A stretch of 64,000 nt of DNA, taken from positions 262,923,480 to 262,987,479 of the forward strand of contig CM042687.1 in NCBI GenBank assembly GCA_023614405.1, read 5' to 3'. This DNA is from Avena insularis. Taxonomy: Eukaryota; Streptophyta; Magnoliopsida; Poales; Poaceae. The position numbers and the translations under genes were made by a program. Position 1 is the stretch's first letter. Every line of letters starts with the position of its first letter. Shown piece after piece: positions 35,501-46,650 of the stretch. The notes under the pieces are model-generated. The model was given only the letters and a program-made list of their open reading frames with translations. It had not been told where the DNA came from and made no database searches.

Positions 35501-36389
35501 ATTCCTTAGTATTAGTTCCCTCACGGCCAAGGTCTGAGCTGAGGCTACCTTGTGAAGATTGTCCACCTGTGCAGTACCCAAGATGACAGTGAGTCATGGT
35601 TGGGAGGCCAAACTCACAGGAGAGGTGCTTATACTAGGGCGTGTAATCGAAAGGTTAGGATTGATTATCCGCATACTGAGTATGGTGAATTCAGGATTTG
35701 TTCCTGACGGATGTATCGAATGTTGTGGTGAAAGTGTACAATCTCTGCAGAGTGTCAAACTATTCGAATAGCCGCGTCCGCGGTTATGGACAGTTGGAGT
35801 GGCCATATTGTTCCCCCGTCAGACTTTTCAAAATGACTTGTGAACTGAATTGAGACTTTGACTTGACCACAACAGAGTTGTGACCTGAATTACAAGATCC
35901 CACTTAGGAGTTATAAAATTTTGACTAGCTTGGGAACTTAGTAGAGATAAACCTGGCTTTTTGTAAAACAACCCTAGAGCCTAGTGTCCTATTATCCAAA
36001 AATCCCTTACTTGTTAGTATTAGTTTGCGAGTACTTAAAGAGTACTCATGGCTTTGTCCCTGGCTATTCCCATGGCCAGACTATGAAGAGGAGTACCTGG
36101 AGGATGGACCCCAGGAAGGTTACGACAACTAGGATCATCTCCCATCACAAGATTGCTCGTGACCCGAATATGGAGTCACCACGCCACTGCTATTACTACG
36201 TATTCCTCTGCTTGATGTTGTATTAAGAACTAGATCATGAGATCCCTATTTGTGTAAGAACTTATGTATCGTTGTAATGGATGAAGTTCTATGGTATCCA
36301 ATTCTGTTATTTCTCGCAAAAATGGTAATCCTGGGATTGCGATGTATGGCATAACAGGCATCTAGGATTGAAAAATCTGGGTGTTGACA
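32558..36389 (+). repeat. 5' LTR of element C (3832 bp)
   Basis: TGTAACATCCCAAAAATATC ... GGGTGTTGACA. TATA box TATAAATA at 33791-33798, a GC-rich block at about 33340-34200, and a candidate leader intron 34016-34926 (CCG|GTGAGC ... TTCATAG). The first exonic frame after the acceptor encodes an acidic peptide with the repeat GYYEEEGGYYEEEAEE near 34944-34990. Outside the GC-rich block it is very similar to the 3' LTR. Confidence 0.92.
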
Positions 36390-36392
36390 AGT

Positions 36393-36404
36393 TGGTATCA
36401 GAGC
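36393..36404 (+). other. Primer binding site of element C
   Basis: TGGTATCAGAGC three bases after the 5' LTR, the sequence complementary to the 3' end of plant initiator Met tRNA used by many plant retrotransposons. Confidence 0.9.
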
Positions 36405-36619
36405 CATCCTGACCATAGGAGACCCTAGTTAGGTTGGACGTTGAACCAAAAACTTAGTTTCAAAAACCAAAGAAAACAAATATTTACAAAAACCTATCCT
36501 CATTCTTATCTCTTTAATTCTTTCATAAAAACTCATGTTCCTCAAAAACCCTTGCAAAATAAATAAAATTTTGACACACTTGATCACTCTGCTAATCTAC
36601 TCATCCTCTATTTTTATAG

Positions 36620-37409
36620 ATGGACGTGAAGTACAGCAAGTTTTATCAACCCGGAAATGGGGGAGACCTTATCTTTGAGAGGGATCTGGATCAGCTTTCG
36701 GAACTTCTGGAGCGTCCGCACCCCGAGTTCTTCGGAGCTCAGCTCAATGTTAAAGGAGGAGAAGATCTGCAGTGGCTAATTGTTGCAAGTCTCCGAGGAA
36801 AGATTGAACCTCCCACAGCGGAGGGAATTCAGTTTACCTTAAGGGAAAACAACTGGCTCGATGGGCTTGCCAGAGCAATACAGAAAGCTCTTTCCCGTCT
36901 GTGTGGGCAGAGCATCAATCAGATCAAGGGTACTCGCTTTGAGTTTTTCCCAAGACGTGATGCAAATGGACAACCACTGGAAGCCCCATACCACCCCGAG
37001 CTGAAGACCCAATTGGACCACCTCAGCTTCATGATGTATGACCGCTGCCAGGAGTTGGACAACCGCCGTGACTATTGCAACCACAAGTCCGCCATCATCA
37101 AGACGAAGGATCGGACCATCGCCATGCTCGCAAAGGATCACAAGTCTCGCTGTCATTTCGACAAGAAGGAGCGATTATTGCCCGTTTTCGCCATCGATCT
37201 CATCTCTGGAAGAGACCATCCATGAGAGGGACATGCAGTTGGAGGAAAGGGAGAATGCCGGAGAAGATCTTCGTGGAGACCCTTACTCCTATCTCAGCGA
37301 TGACAATGATTTTCTGGAGGATCAGGCCATGGACTTCTTCACCGATGAGGATGATTTCGCCTTCATCGATGATCCTGAATATGATGAAGCCACAGACTCC
37401 GAGGAGTAG
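36620..37409 (+). pseudogene. Extra ORF between primer site and gag of element C
   Basis: Open from MDVKYSKFYQPGNGGDL at 36620 for 201 residues. It then shifts frame near 37160 and again near 37195, and continues as SLEETIHERDMQLEERENAG with an acidic tail to 37409 (DEDDFAFIDDPEYDEATDSEE). Shape: a globular N-terminal ~150 residues (ARAIQKALSRLCGQ, RFEFFPRRDANGQPLE), a predicted coiled coil and an acidic C-terminus. I recall similar uncharacterised proteins in grass gypsy elements but know no function. Its place before gag and its retained length suggest it was a real product of the element. Confidence 0.6.
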
Positions 37410-37675
37410 TAGCATTGAGCACTAGCGTAGTGAGTAGTAGTCGGTCCCACTGTATCGTAGATTCCAGAATGGTTCTTAAAACCATCTGTTTTTCCTTGTT
37501 GTGGTGTGTGTTGTACTGTGTGCTATGAGTGAATGAATGAAAAAGCAAGTTGCTAGAAAACTTGAGTCAAACTCCAAAAACTTTTCAAAACCCAAAACCT
37601 TAGCAATTTCCTCTTTTCTCATGATCTATCTAAATCTTCGATGCCACGTGGAGGAAGTGGTTCAGCCTCGACCCG

Positions 37676-38836
37676 ATGTTGCAGATCCCGCAAATGTTGA
37701 CTTATGACCGCTGTCGAAAGAGCGAACGTCAAGCCAACCTAGCCACTCGCAGCAGAGCCCAGCTAGCCCACAACAACCAAGGCCATGGAAACCAGGACAA
37801 CCATGGATCTAAGCTCAAGAATTTCCAGAATACCAACCCACCCGTTTTCACCAAGTCGGAAGAACCCCTAGATGCCGATGATTGGCTGCAAACCATGGAA
37901 AATAACTTAGAAGTAGCCGGAGTGGAAGCCAACGAGAAAGTCTTGTTCGCCACCCATTATCTAGCCGGAGATGCCAGGGCATGGTGGAGCAGTGTTCGTG
38001 CAATGACCGGAGGCCAGATGATGACCTGGGAGGAATTCAAGGTCAAGTTTAGCAGAACCCATGTGCCACCAGGTTTAATCAAGAGAATGAGAGACGAGTT
38101 CAGAGAGTTGAAGCAAGGAAGGATGACTATAGTGGAATACCGTGACAAATTTTTGTCATTAGCTAGGTATGCCCCGGACGAGATAGACACCGAAGCCAAG
38201 AAGAAAGAAAGATTCCTGAATGGTTTGCATGACGAGATGCAGACGGTGTTAGTCAATATCCCCTTTGTTGATATTGAAGCCCTTGTCGACTCTGCTATCC
38301 AAATGGAAGGAAAGATCAACCAAGCCAATGATAACCGCAAGCGTCGCATGATGCATCAACCAGGAACCCATCAGACCCCAAAGTATCGCCCCAACCCATC
38401 TCCAGGATTTGCCCCAAGAACCAATAGACCCCCTATGACCCGTCCGACCTATCCCAACAGTGGAAACCCTAGACCCGGAGGAAATCACAACAACCCCGGC
38501 AACTCTAGCAATTTCACCCGTGCCCCACCCAAGTTCAACACCAACAATACTACCACCAACCCCAACACTGCCCCAAGGACTGGAAGCAATGCTATGCCTA
38601 TCGCAGCCAAGGACAAGTCACAAGTGACCTGTTATGACTGTGGAAATAAAGGCCACTATTCCAACGAGTGCCCCAACAAGAAGAATGCCACAGCCCCCAA
38701 CGCCAATGTCCCACCAAGAATGGCCGTCGTGTCCAGCCAGGGAGAAGATTTGCCCCAGGGAATTCACTCAACCGCAATGGCCGTTTTTTTCTCATGCATG
38801 CTAAAGAAGCTTAGGAAGCGCCAGACGTCGTGCTAG
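37676..38836 (+). CDS. Element C gag
   Basis: 386 residues open, probably starting further upstream in the live element. Retrotransposon gag domain (WLQTMENNLEVAGVEANEK, YLAGDARAWWSSVRA, WEEFKVKFSRTHVPPGL, FLNGLHDEMQTVLVN), a basic N/P-rich linker and a CCHC zinc knuckle CYDCGNKGHYSNEC. The last residues before the stop are out of family frame: a T run near 38786 probably shifts frame just before the protease. Gag forms the particle that packages element RNA. Confidence 0.88.
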   Translation: MLQIPQMLTYDRCRKSERQANLATRSRAQLAHNNQGHGNQDNHGSKLKNFQNTNPPVFTKSEEPLDADDWLQTMENNLEVAGVEANEKVLFATHYLAGDARAWWSSVRAMTGGQMMTWEEFKVKFSRTHVPPGLIKRMRDEFRELKQGRMTIVEYRDKFLSLARYAPDEIDTEAKKKERFLNGLHDEMQTVLVNIPFVDIEALVDSAIQMEGKINQANDNRKRRMMHQPGTHQTPKYRPNPSPGFAPRTNRPPMTRPTYPNSGNPRPGGNHNNPGNSSNFTRAPPKFNTNNTTTNPNTAPRTGSNAMPIAAKDKSQVTCYDCGNKGHYSNECPNKKNATAPNANVPPRMAVVSSQGEDLPQGIHSTAMAVFFSCMLKKLRKRQTSC

Positions 38837-39054
38837 ATATGTTTTCTGTTAATTCAGTACTTGCAAGAGTGTTGTTTGATTCTGGTGCATCGCATTCATT
38901 TGTCACCGAAGAATTTGCCTGCACTAGTAAAATTCAACCAACCAAATTGAAGCATGTGATGATTGTGCAAAGTCCAGGATCAACCACCAAGGCTAGTCAA
39001 ATTTGCAAAGCCATCCCTATCCGAATCCATGGCATAGATTTTATGCTAATCTAA
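38830..39054 (+). pseudogene. Element C aspartic protease
   Basis: VLFDSGASHSFVTEEFA holds the D-S-G-A catalytic motif of retropepsins. The frame stops at 39052 just before the region linking to RT. The stretch 39055-39437 still shows pieces of the linker (LEVVLGMDW-like, VCEYPDVFQ) but with stops and deletions. Confidence 0.85.
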
Positions 39055-39437
39055 TAGTACTGAACTAAAGGTTTGGAAGTAGTACTAGGAATGGATTGAT
39101 GTCCAAGCATAAAGGATTGATTGATCGTGCCAAGAAAGCCATTACCATGACCAAGACCACCGGAATATCAATGAGCATATATCCAAACCTTACCTCGCCA
39201 ATTCAAGTGTAACAAGAGTCTAGCCCAACCTACCATTGACCAAGTTTGGATAGTCTGCGAATACCCCGATGTATTTCAGATGTTTTGCCGGTATGCCCCA
39301 GATCGATATCGAGTTTATCATCGAACTAATCCCGAACAGACCCATAGCCCGTAGACCCTATAGTATGAACCCGCTGTAACTAGAAGAACTCAAGAAGCAA
39401 TCGGATTCCATGTTGGAAATCGGATTGATTCAACCAA

Positions 39438-40600
39438 GTGCCCCCATGGAGATCAATTGTCTTGTTTGTGGACAAGAAGGATGGAGGTAACCGTTTGTGT
39501 ACGGATTATCGGAAGTTGAATGATGTCACCATCAAGAACAAGTACCCCTTGCCTAAGATAGAAGATTTGTTTGATCAGTTGACCGGTGCCCAGGTGTTTT
39601 CTAAGATTGATCTTAGAACCGGCTATCATCAACTCAAAATTCGTGTAGAGTATATCCCAAAGACTGCTTTCACCACCAGATATGGATTGTATGAGTATAC
39701 AGTCATGTCTTTTGGATTAACCAATGCCCCCGCTTATTTCATGAATCTCATGAATAAGATTTTTATGGACTTCCTGGATAAGTTTGTCGTTGTTTTCATC
39801 GATGACATTCTGATTTATTCCAAATCGGAAGAAGAACATGAGCTACACCTAAGGACCATTCTTGGAACCCTTAGAGAGCATCAGTTGTATGCAAAGTTTA
39901 GCAAATGTGAATTCTGGTTACAGGAAGTAGGATTCCTCGGTCACATTGTATCAGCCGGAGGAATTGCCGTTGACCCTGCCAAAGTGAAAGATGTAGAAGA
40001 TTGGCAAGCCCCAACCACTCAAACCCAAGTTCGTGCTTTTCTCGGATTGGCGGGATATTACCGCAAATTCGTAGAAGGATTCTCGAGTATAGCCCGACCC
40101 ATGACCCAATTACTAAAGAAGGACAAGAAGTTTGAATGGACAGACAAATGTGAAGCGAGTTTTCAAGAACTCAAGAGGAGATTGATTTCAGCCCCAATCT
40201 TGATCATGCCGGATATCACGAAGCCCTTCGATGTGTATTGTGACGCATCCAAGATTGGTCTCGGATGTGTGCTAATGCAAGAAGGCAAAGTTATATCTTA
40301 TCTATCGTGACAATTGAAGCAACATGAACAAAATTACCCAACCCATGACCTCGAACTCGCAGCCGTAGTTCTAGCCCTAAAGACATGGAGACATTACCTG
40401 ATGGGAAACCGCTAGAGATTTATTCGGATCACAAGAGCCTAAAGTATATATTCACTCAGAAGGAGCTGAATATGAGGCAGAGAAGATGGATTGAGCTAAT
40501 CAAGGATTACGACCTGGACATTCACTATCACCCTGGAAAAGCCAATGTGGTAGCCGATGGCCTTAGCAGATTGCCGTGCCGCTTGAACTCCATGATTTTA
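39438..40600 (+). pseudogene. Element C reverse transcriptase and RNase H
   Basis: [51 protein letters not shown] and the intact catalytic [12 protein letters not shown], then [18 protein letters not shown] and [16 protein letters not shown]. RNase H begins [20 protein letters not shown] and stops at TGA 40308-40310, where relatives usually have arginine. After a frame change near 40390 it resumes [20 protein letters not shown] and [15 protein letters not shown]. Confidence 0.92.
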
Positions 40601-40803
40601 AAGGAGCAACCAAGTTTGCACAAAGAGATGGAAGATTTTCGAATGGAATTAGTAAGTGAAGGATTTTTGGCTAGCATCGAACTCCAGCCCACTTTGATCA
40701 GTCAGATTAAAGAGGCGCAGAAGGAAAATGCCAAGACGACGGAATCAAGCGTCAGACGCAGACAGGCAAAGTACCCGGATTCACCGAGGACGAAGAAGGA
40801 GTT

Positions 40804-42138
40804 TTGTGGTACAAAGGACGCCTTTGTGTACCAGCAGATTCGGAGTTGAAAGAAGTTATCTTGAAGGAGGCTCATGATACTCTTTATTCTATCCATCCCG
40901 GAGGAACTAAGATGTATCAAGATTTGAAAGAGCAATTTTGGTGGCATAAGATGAAGAGAGAAATCGGAAGCTATATCGCCAAGTGTGACATATGTCAGCG
41001 AGTCAAAGCAGGACATCAAAGACCCGCTGGATTGTTGCAACTTTTGCAGATTCCGGAATGGAAATGGGATTCTGTAGGAATGGACTTTATCACTGGACTA
41101 CCTACTTCTAGTAGGGGAAATGTCTCTATTTGGGTCATAGTGGACAGATTGTCCAAAGTCGCCCATTTCTTGCCCGTCAAAACCACCTATCAGAGTTCAA
41201 AGCTAGCAGAGTTGTACATCGCTAGAATAGTTAGTTTGCACGGAGTCCCCAAGAACATAGTCACGGATCAAGGAACTCAGTTTACCTCGAGATTCTGGAA
41301 GAAAGTCCAAGAAGGTTTAGGAACCCGCCTAGATTTCAGTACCGCGTATCACCCTCAGACCGATGGACAAACGGAGCGAGTAAACCAAATACTCGAAGAT
41401 ATGCTGAGAGCATGTGTGTTAGAATATGGATCCAAATGGGAAGACTGTCTGCCGTTTGCAGAATTTTCATACAACAATAGTTACCAAGCCAGTTTGCAAA
41501 TGGCCCCATTTGAATTTATGTACGGAAGAAAGTGCCGCACCCCTTTGAACTGGTCGGAAGAAGGAGAGAGTCAGATCATCGGACCCGACATCCTACGAGA
41601 AGCAGAAGAGAAGGTTCACAGGATTCGTGAGCACCTCAAGACCGCCCAATCCCGACAGAAGAGTTACGCCGACAAGAGACGTCGAGACCTCGCCTTCAAC
41701 ATCGGAGGTTTTGTTTATCTGAAAGTGTCGCCATTGAAGGGAATGCAACGTTTCCAACTCAAAGGAACGTTATCCCCCAGATATATCGGACCTTTCAAAA
41801 TTTTGAACCGTCAAGGAGAAGTATCGTATCAATTGGAACTACCTGAAGAGATGTCAGCTGTGCACAATGTGTTCCATATCTCGTTACTTCGCAAATGTCT
41901 CGAAGTCCCCGAGAAGACCGAAGTGTTCAAGAATATCGATCACCGGACCATAGAGATCAACAATGATCTGACCTATCCTGAAGTACCCATTCGTATATTG
42001 GAAGAAGCCTTTCGAACTACCAGAACCCGAAGCATCAAGTTTCTCAAGATTCAATGGAGCAACCACACAGAAGAGGAGGCTACCTGGGAACGTGAAGATC
42101 ACATCAGGACGGAGTTTCCAGATCTCTTCAAATCCTAG
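40804..42138 (+). CDS. Element C integrase with chromodomain
   Basis: 444 open residues. H2C2 zinc finger ([20 protein letters not shown] ... [12 protein letters not shown]), core with catalytic D, D, E in [37 protein letters not shown] and [19 protein letters not shown], the [19 protein letters not shown] region and a C-terminal chromodomain ([20 protein letters not shown]). The frame upstream (from RNase H) is joined by a frameshift near 40800. Chromodomains are thought to steer chromovirus integration toward particular chromatin. Confidence 0.93.
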   Translation: MWYKGRLCVPADSELKEVILKEAHDTLYSIHPGGTKMYQDLKEQFWWHKMKREIGSYIAKCDICQRVKAGHQRPAGLLQLLQIPEWKWDSVGMDFITGLPTSSRGNVSIWVIVDRLSKVAHFLPVKTTYQSSKLAELYIARIVSLHGVPKNIVTDQGTQFTSRFWKKVQEGLGTRLDFSTAYHPQTDGQTERVNQILEDMLRACVLEYGSKWEDCLPFAEFSYNNSYQASLQMAPFEFMYGRKCRTPLNWSEEGESQIIGPDILREAEEKVHRIREHLKTAQSRQKSYADKRRRDLAFNIGGFVYLKVSPLKGMQRFQLKGTLSPRYIGPFKILNRQGEVSYQLELPEEMSAVHNVFHISLLRKCLEVPEKTEVFKNIDHRTIEINNDLTYPEVPIRILEEAFRTTRTRSIKFLKIQWSNHTEEEATWEREDHIRTEFPDLFKS

Positions 42139-42180
42139 GCAATCTTTTCGTCCTTTTTCAAATCTCGGGACGAGATTTTG

Positions 42181-42195
42181 TTTAAGGGGGGAAGG
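42181..42195 (+). other. Polypurine tract of element C
   Basis: TTTAAGGGGGGAAGG ends two bases before the 3' LTR start at 42198. Confidence 0.85.
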
Positions 42196-42197
42196 TT

Positions 42198-45100
42198 TGT
42201 AACATCCCAAAAATATCAAACTTAGATCATCAAAACACTAATCATCAAGTTTAGGGTTAACAAAAACTTTTCTAAATGAATTCATGAATGCATGTATATG
42301 TGTATGCATGAATTTTGAATTTCTTTAAAAACCACCTTGTTTGTGTGAACCATTGCTTGTATAATGTTTCTTAGGTGAAAATAACATCATCTAAAACATT
42401 CCCCACACTTTTCCTAAAGACAAGTAAATCAAAACAAATATATTAAGTGAATGGTCATTTTGACCAATTTAACTCACATGCCTACTTTGGTTGTCTCAAA
42501 CTTTCAAAACCTAACAGAAACTTTTCTGGATCTTTGCACCCCTTGAATGTACTCATAACAGAGTATCAAGGCCCACTTTGTGATCATCCAGACACTTTCA
42601 CATGCATAGTTTAAATGACAATTCAAAATTGAATATTCTTCATATGGGAAGATCCCACTTTTTCAAAACCCACTCAAACAAGCTCAACTTTCAAAACCCA
42701 AGCATATGCAGACTCACCAGAACCAATCTAGCAAACTCACCAAAATTCATTTCAAAATTCAAAGCTTGAGTTCATGCGGCCATTTCATCAAACAGGTTGC
42801 AGACACAAATCAAACAAAACCACAAACACTATAGTGTGCAGTGTTCTGAGCCTAACTTGTTCCCTAGTTAGCTCACACACAAACGAGTAGATCATCTAGG
42901 AAGATTAGCCCAACACTAGCACCCCTGTGAGCTTGCCATTGCAATTAATGGTGAACAGCCGAGCACCCCCATGTCACCCCATTGTGGACAGCAAGCTAGG
43001 AGCAGTAGCAAGCCTAGCCAGCATGTCTGGGAGGCAGCCCACCGTCCACCGCCACTGCATGTCCCAGCCACGAAGCGCTAAGCTCGACCACGCGAAAGCA
43101 CAGAGCACCACCATGCATCAGCTGCCCATCACAAGGCCATTTCACCGCGCAGCACACACGATCACCACCGACCCAGACACCGCCAGACACCCCTGCTTGC
43201 CGCCTGTACATACAGCCACCGCCCGGCCGAAGACGCCGCTCGCGCAGAGCGCCGCTCTGCATCAAACCACACCGCCCCATGCCTCGCGATCATGTCGTTG
43301 AGCATCGCCAGAGACACAAAGACCGCCCCTACCCTTGCCCATGCCATTAGCTGCCAACGCCGCCTGACGAGCTCACCTTGCGCCCGACGGTCCCTCGCCG
43401 ACTATAAATAGAGACCACCCCGCACGATTTCTTCACACCATCTCACTCCCTCTCCCCTGACCGTGCTACACCATTCTCAGAGCAAGGCGAGCACCACCGC
43501 CGGAATTTCACCGAGCCCGCCGCCTCGAGAAGAAGGGAGCCAGCGATTGAGCCGCCAGAGAAGCCACCGGTACCAGGAGGTTCGCCGTCGTCGACTTCTG
43601 CGCCGCCGCCTCGCCGACCTCGCCTGCACCCGGTGAGCCCCCAGCACCCCACTGGCCGCGCTAGGTTTCGCTTCTCGCCGAGCTGTCTCAAGGCCGACGA
43701 TGACCATCACTGCTTGGATTAGAACTAGATCGAACGATCCACGTTGCCCCATACCGCTTCGCCCAGCCCCGTGTCACTGATGAGTGGGGACACCCACTTA
43801 CGCAGCCCGCGGGAGCACTGCGCTTAGCAGGCCAGCCCGTTAGAATTTCCCGCGCAGCCCAGCAATTCAAATTAAACATTTTCTTTTTAAATTCAAACAC
43901 ACTTCTGTACCCAACTTCAAAAATCAACCCAGATCGATTCAGTGCACCAAATTGGATGAAACCAATTTTGTTGGAAAGGTCTGTGAATGCTTAATCCAAG
44001 CCCGTTGGATTCAAGTCATTTGGATCTGTAGATCACCCTTAGTAAAAATAACAAGGCAGAAGCTTTTCTGCATTCAAACTTTTTTCAAATTTAAACCATA
44101 AAAGCTTTTGAGTTGATTCCAACTCTCAAAAATCACATTTAACCATACCTTTCAGAATATATAAAAATATATAGGTTTACTTGCAGAAATAATGTTCAAG
44201 GAATAAAAGAATGTTTCATAAGCATTTCTAGCCACTTTAATCAATTAAAATAAAAGGGTAAAACCTTATTAAATTGTGACACCACTTTAAATCACATTCC
44301 CATGGACTACAATATGTGGTGATGACATGTGTCAACATGATCCCATGTTTAGTTTGGAGAATATTAAATCTTAAGTAGTTTTTCAATGAGTAGAAATTAC
44401 TTTTCTAAAATAAAAAGATTTAAACCAATCCTTAACCTTGTAATGTTAGAGATGATGCTAGGTCATCTATAGGACCCTTGTGTGTGATGATTGCAAGTAG
44501 TTAAGTATTGTTTGGTGATTGTGTACCTCGTATTTATTCATAGACGCTACTACCGACCAAGGATACTACGAGGAGGAAGGAGGATACTACGAAGAGGAAG
44601 CCGAGGAGAACTTCAACCACTGCTCTGCACAAGGCAAGCTTTACTAATCAAGTTGACCAATGCAAGCTACAAAGCTTACTTAGAGTCCACCTAAGAGTTT
44701 GGTAGATATTAGACATGTGTGATCAAGTTTGCCTAAAGAGCATAAAATTTGGCCTAAGTTAGAAACCTTGATCTCAGCCTAAGATTTAAGGTTAGACTTA
44801 GTGAAACTCCACTAGTTACCATCCCTCATTAGTACCACCCCCAACTGTAGAGGCTAGTGCTAAGTATAAAACTTGATCAACTTTAGATGGGAATACTTGG
44901 TGGAAAAATGGTTATGAAAACCTTGGAATGATGGATCATTCTATTGAAATGTTTTGGACATGTGTTTCCAAACACTTAATGATTTTGGTGATGAAAATGT
45001 TGAGGCATGAGCCTTAGACCTTTATAAAACTGATGGTTGTCTGGATGCGATACCATTCCAATTTTATCGTACAACCACAATACCCGAATATTGGGTAGGG

Positions 45101-46003
45101 CTTGACTGGAAACTTATATTCCTTAGTATTAGTTCCCTCACGGCCAAGGTCTGAGCTGAGGCTACCTTGTGAAGATTGTCCACCTGCAAAGACCCAAGAT
45201 GACAAGAGTCATGGTTGGGAGGCCAAACTCACAGGAGAGGTGCTTATACTAGGGCGTGTAATCGAAAGGTTAGGATTGATTATCTGCATACTGAGTATGG
45301 TGAATTCAGGATTTGTTCCTGACGGATGTATCGAATGTTATGGTGAAAGTGTACAATCTCTGCAGAGTTTCAAACTATTCGAATAGTCGTCATGATTATG
45401 GACAGTTGGAGTGGCCATACTGTTCCCCCGTCAGACTTTTCAAAATGACTTGTGAACTGAATTGAGACTTTGACTTGACCATAACAGAGTTGTGACCTGA
45501 ATTATAAGATCCCACTTAGGAGTTATAAAATTTTGACTAGCTTGGGAACTTAGTAGAGATAAACCTGGCTTTTTGTAAAACAACCCTAGAGCCTAGTGTC
45601 CTATTATCCAAAAAATCCCTTACTTGTTAGTATTAGTTTGCGAGTACTTAAAGAGTACTCATGGCTTTGTCCCTGGCTATTCCCATGGCCAGACTATGAA
45701 GAGGAGTACCTGGAGGATGGACCCCAGGAAGGTTACGACAACTAGGATCATCTCCCATCGTCAAGATTGCTCGTGACCTCAAGATGGAGTCGCCACGCTA
45801 TCGTTATTACTACGTATTCCGCCGCTTGATGTTGTATTAAGAACTGGATCATGAGATCCCTATTTGTGTAAGAACTTATGTATCGTTGTAATGGATGAAG
45901 TTCTATGGTATCCAATTCTGTTATGTCTCGCAAAAATGGTAATCCTGGGATTGCGATGTATGGCATAACAGGCATCTAGGATTGAAAAATTCGGGTGTTG
46001 ACA
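42198..46003 (+). repeat. 3' LTR of element C (3806 bp)
   Basis: TGTAACATCCCAAAAATATC ... GGGTGTTGACA. TATA at 43403-43410; the intron signals seen in the 5' LTR are at 43633 (GTGAGC) and 44543 (CATAG). Differs from the 5' LTR by a moderate number of substitutions, a 9-bp indel near 42813 and many indels in the GC-rich block (about 43010-43720). Confidence 0.92.
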
Positions 46004-46008
46004 GTAAT
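46004..46008. other. Target-site duplication of element C, right copy (GTAAT)
   Basis: Identical to 32553-32557; B2 pol continues from 46009. Confidence 0.93.
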
Positions 46009-46650
46009 ACTGCACTTGTACAGCTCACCATTGATGATGGTGAAAGCTTTTGACCGACAAGATATGCGTCGGGCATCCGTCGGGCTGTCAGGCAGTTCTC
46101 CGTTTATCAAGAACTGGAGGTACGGTCGCGTCCAAGTTTCTTCGACTGCCATGACCTGCATCAGGTTGACCATAGAGACCTCTGTGTCCAGTTTCTCGGG
46201 TCCTTCGTGTCCTTCGGGCAGCGTAGCCCCCGAGTGTTCTGCTTCTTCGGGTGATCCCTTGGGGAATTTCCGCTTGATGGATGACACGCAGATCTGTTCG
46301 AGGAACACACCCGGTGGCACCTTTGCGCAGGTGGAGCCAATGTTGGCGAGTCTGTCGGCTTCCTCGTTGCTTTCTCTTCCAACGTGCCGAAGCTCGCAGC
46401 CTTCGAATTCTCCTTCGAGTGCGTTGTAGAGTGCGCGGTACGCGATCATGTTTTCGGCAGTGCCGTGACTGCTCATCATCTGCTGGACGACGAGGTTGGA
46501 GTCACCGTAGATGACCAGGCGCGTTGCACCGCAGATCTTTGCCATCCTCATGCCATGGATGAGGGCTTCGTATTCGGCCTCGTTGTTGGAAGCTCGGAAT
46601 TTCATCTAGAGGACGTACTTCATCTGGTCGCCTGCTGGAGGTCAAGATGA
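46009..46650 (-). pseudogene. B2 second RNase H (RVT_3-type) domain
   Basis: MKFRASNNEAEYEALIHGMR, VIYGDSNLVVQQMM and HVGRESNEEADRLANIGS give the glutamate, aspartate and last acidic residue expected of an RVT_3-type RNase H. This is the better preserved of the two copies. A frame change lies to the right at about 46605, and the frame runs on leftward into the linker before integrase, where element C inserted. Two RNase H domains in one pol is characteristic of plant Tat elements. Confidence 0.85.

Larger units (their letters stand above)
32558..46003 (+). mobile_element. Element C: full-length Ty3/gypsy chromodomain retrotransposon with 3.8-kb LTRs
   Basis: Complete structure: 5' LTR 32558-36389, primer site at 36393, an extra ORF upstream of gag, gag, protease, RT, RNase H, integrase with chromodomain, polypurine tract and 3' LTR 42198-46003, flanked by GTAAT. 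Total 13.4 kb. The C-terminal chromodomain and Met-tRNA-type primer site fit the Tekay-like chromovirus group. It sits inside B2 pol in the opposite orientation and so is younger than B2. Pol is frameshifted, so the copy is not autonomous. Confidence 0.95.

Noticed and set aside
36393..36404. tRNA gene
   Set aside because: The tRNA-like sequence is the retrotransposon primer site only; no cloverleaf follows. No tRNA or rRNA gene was found elsewhere.
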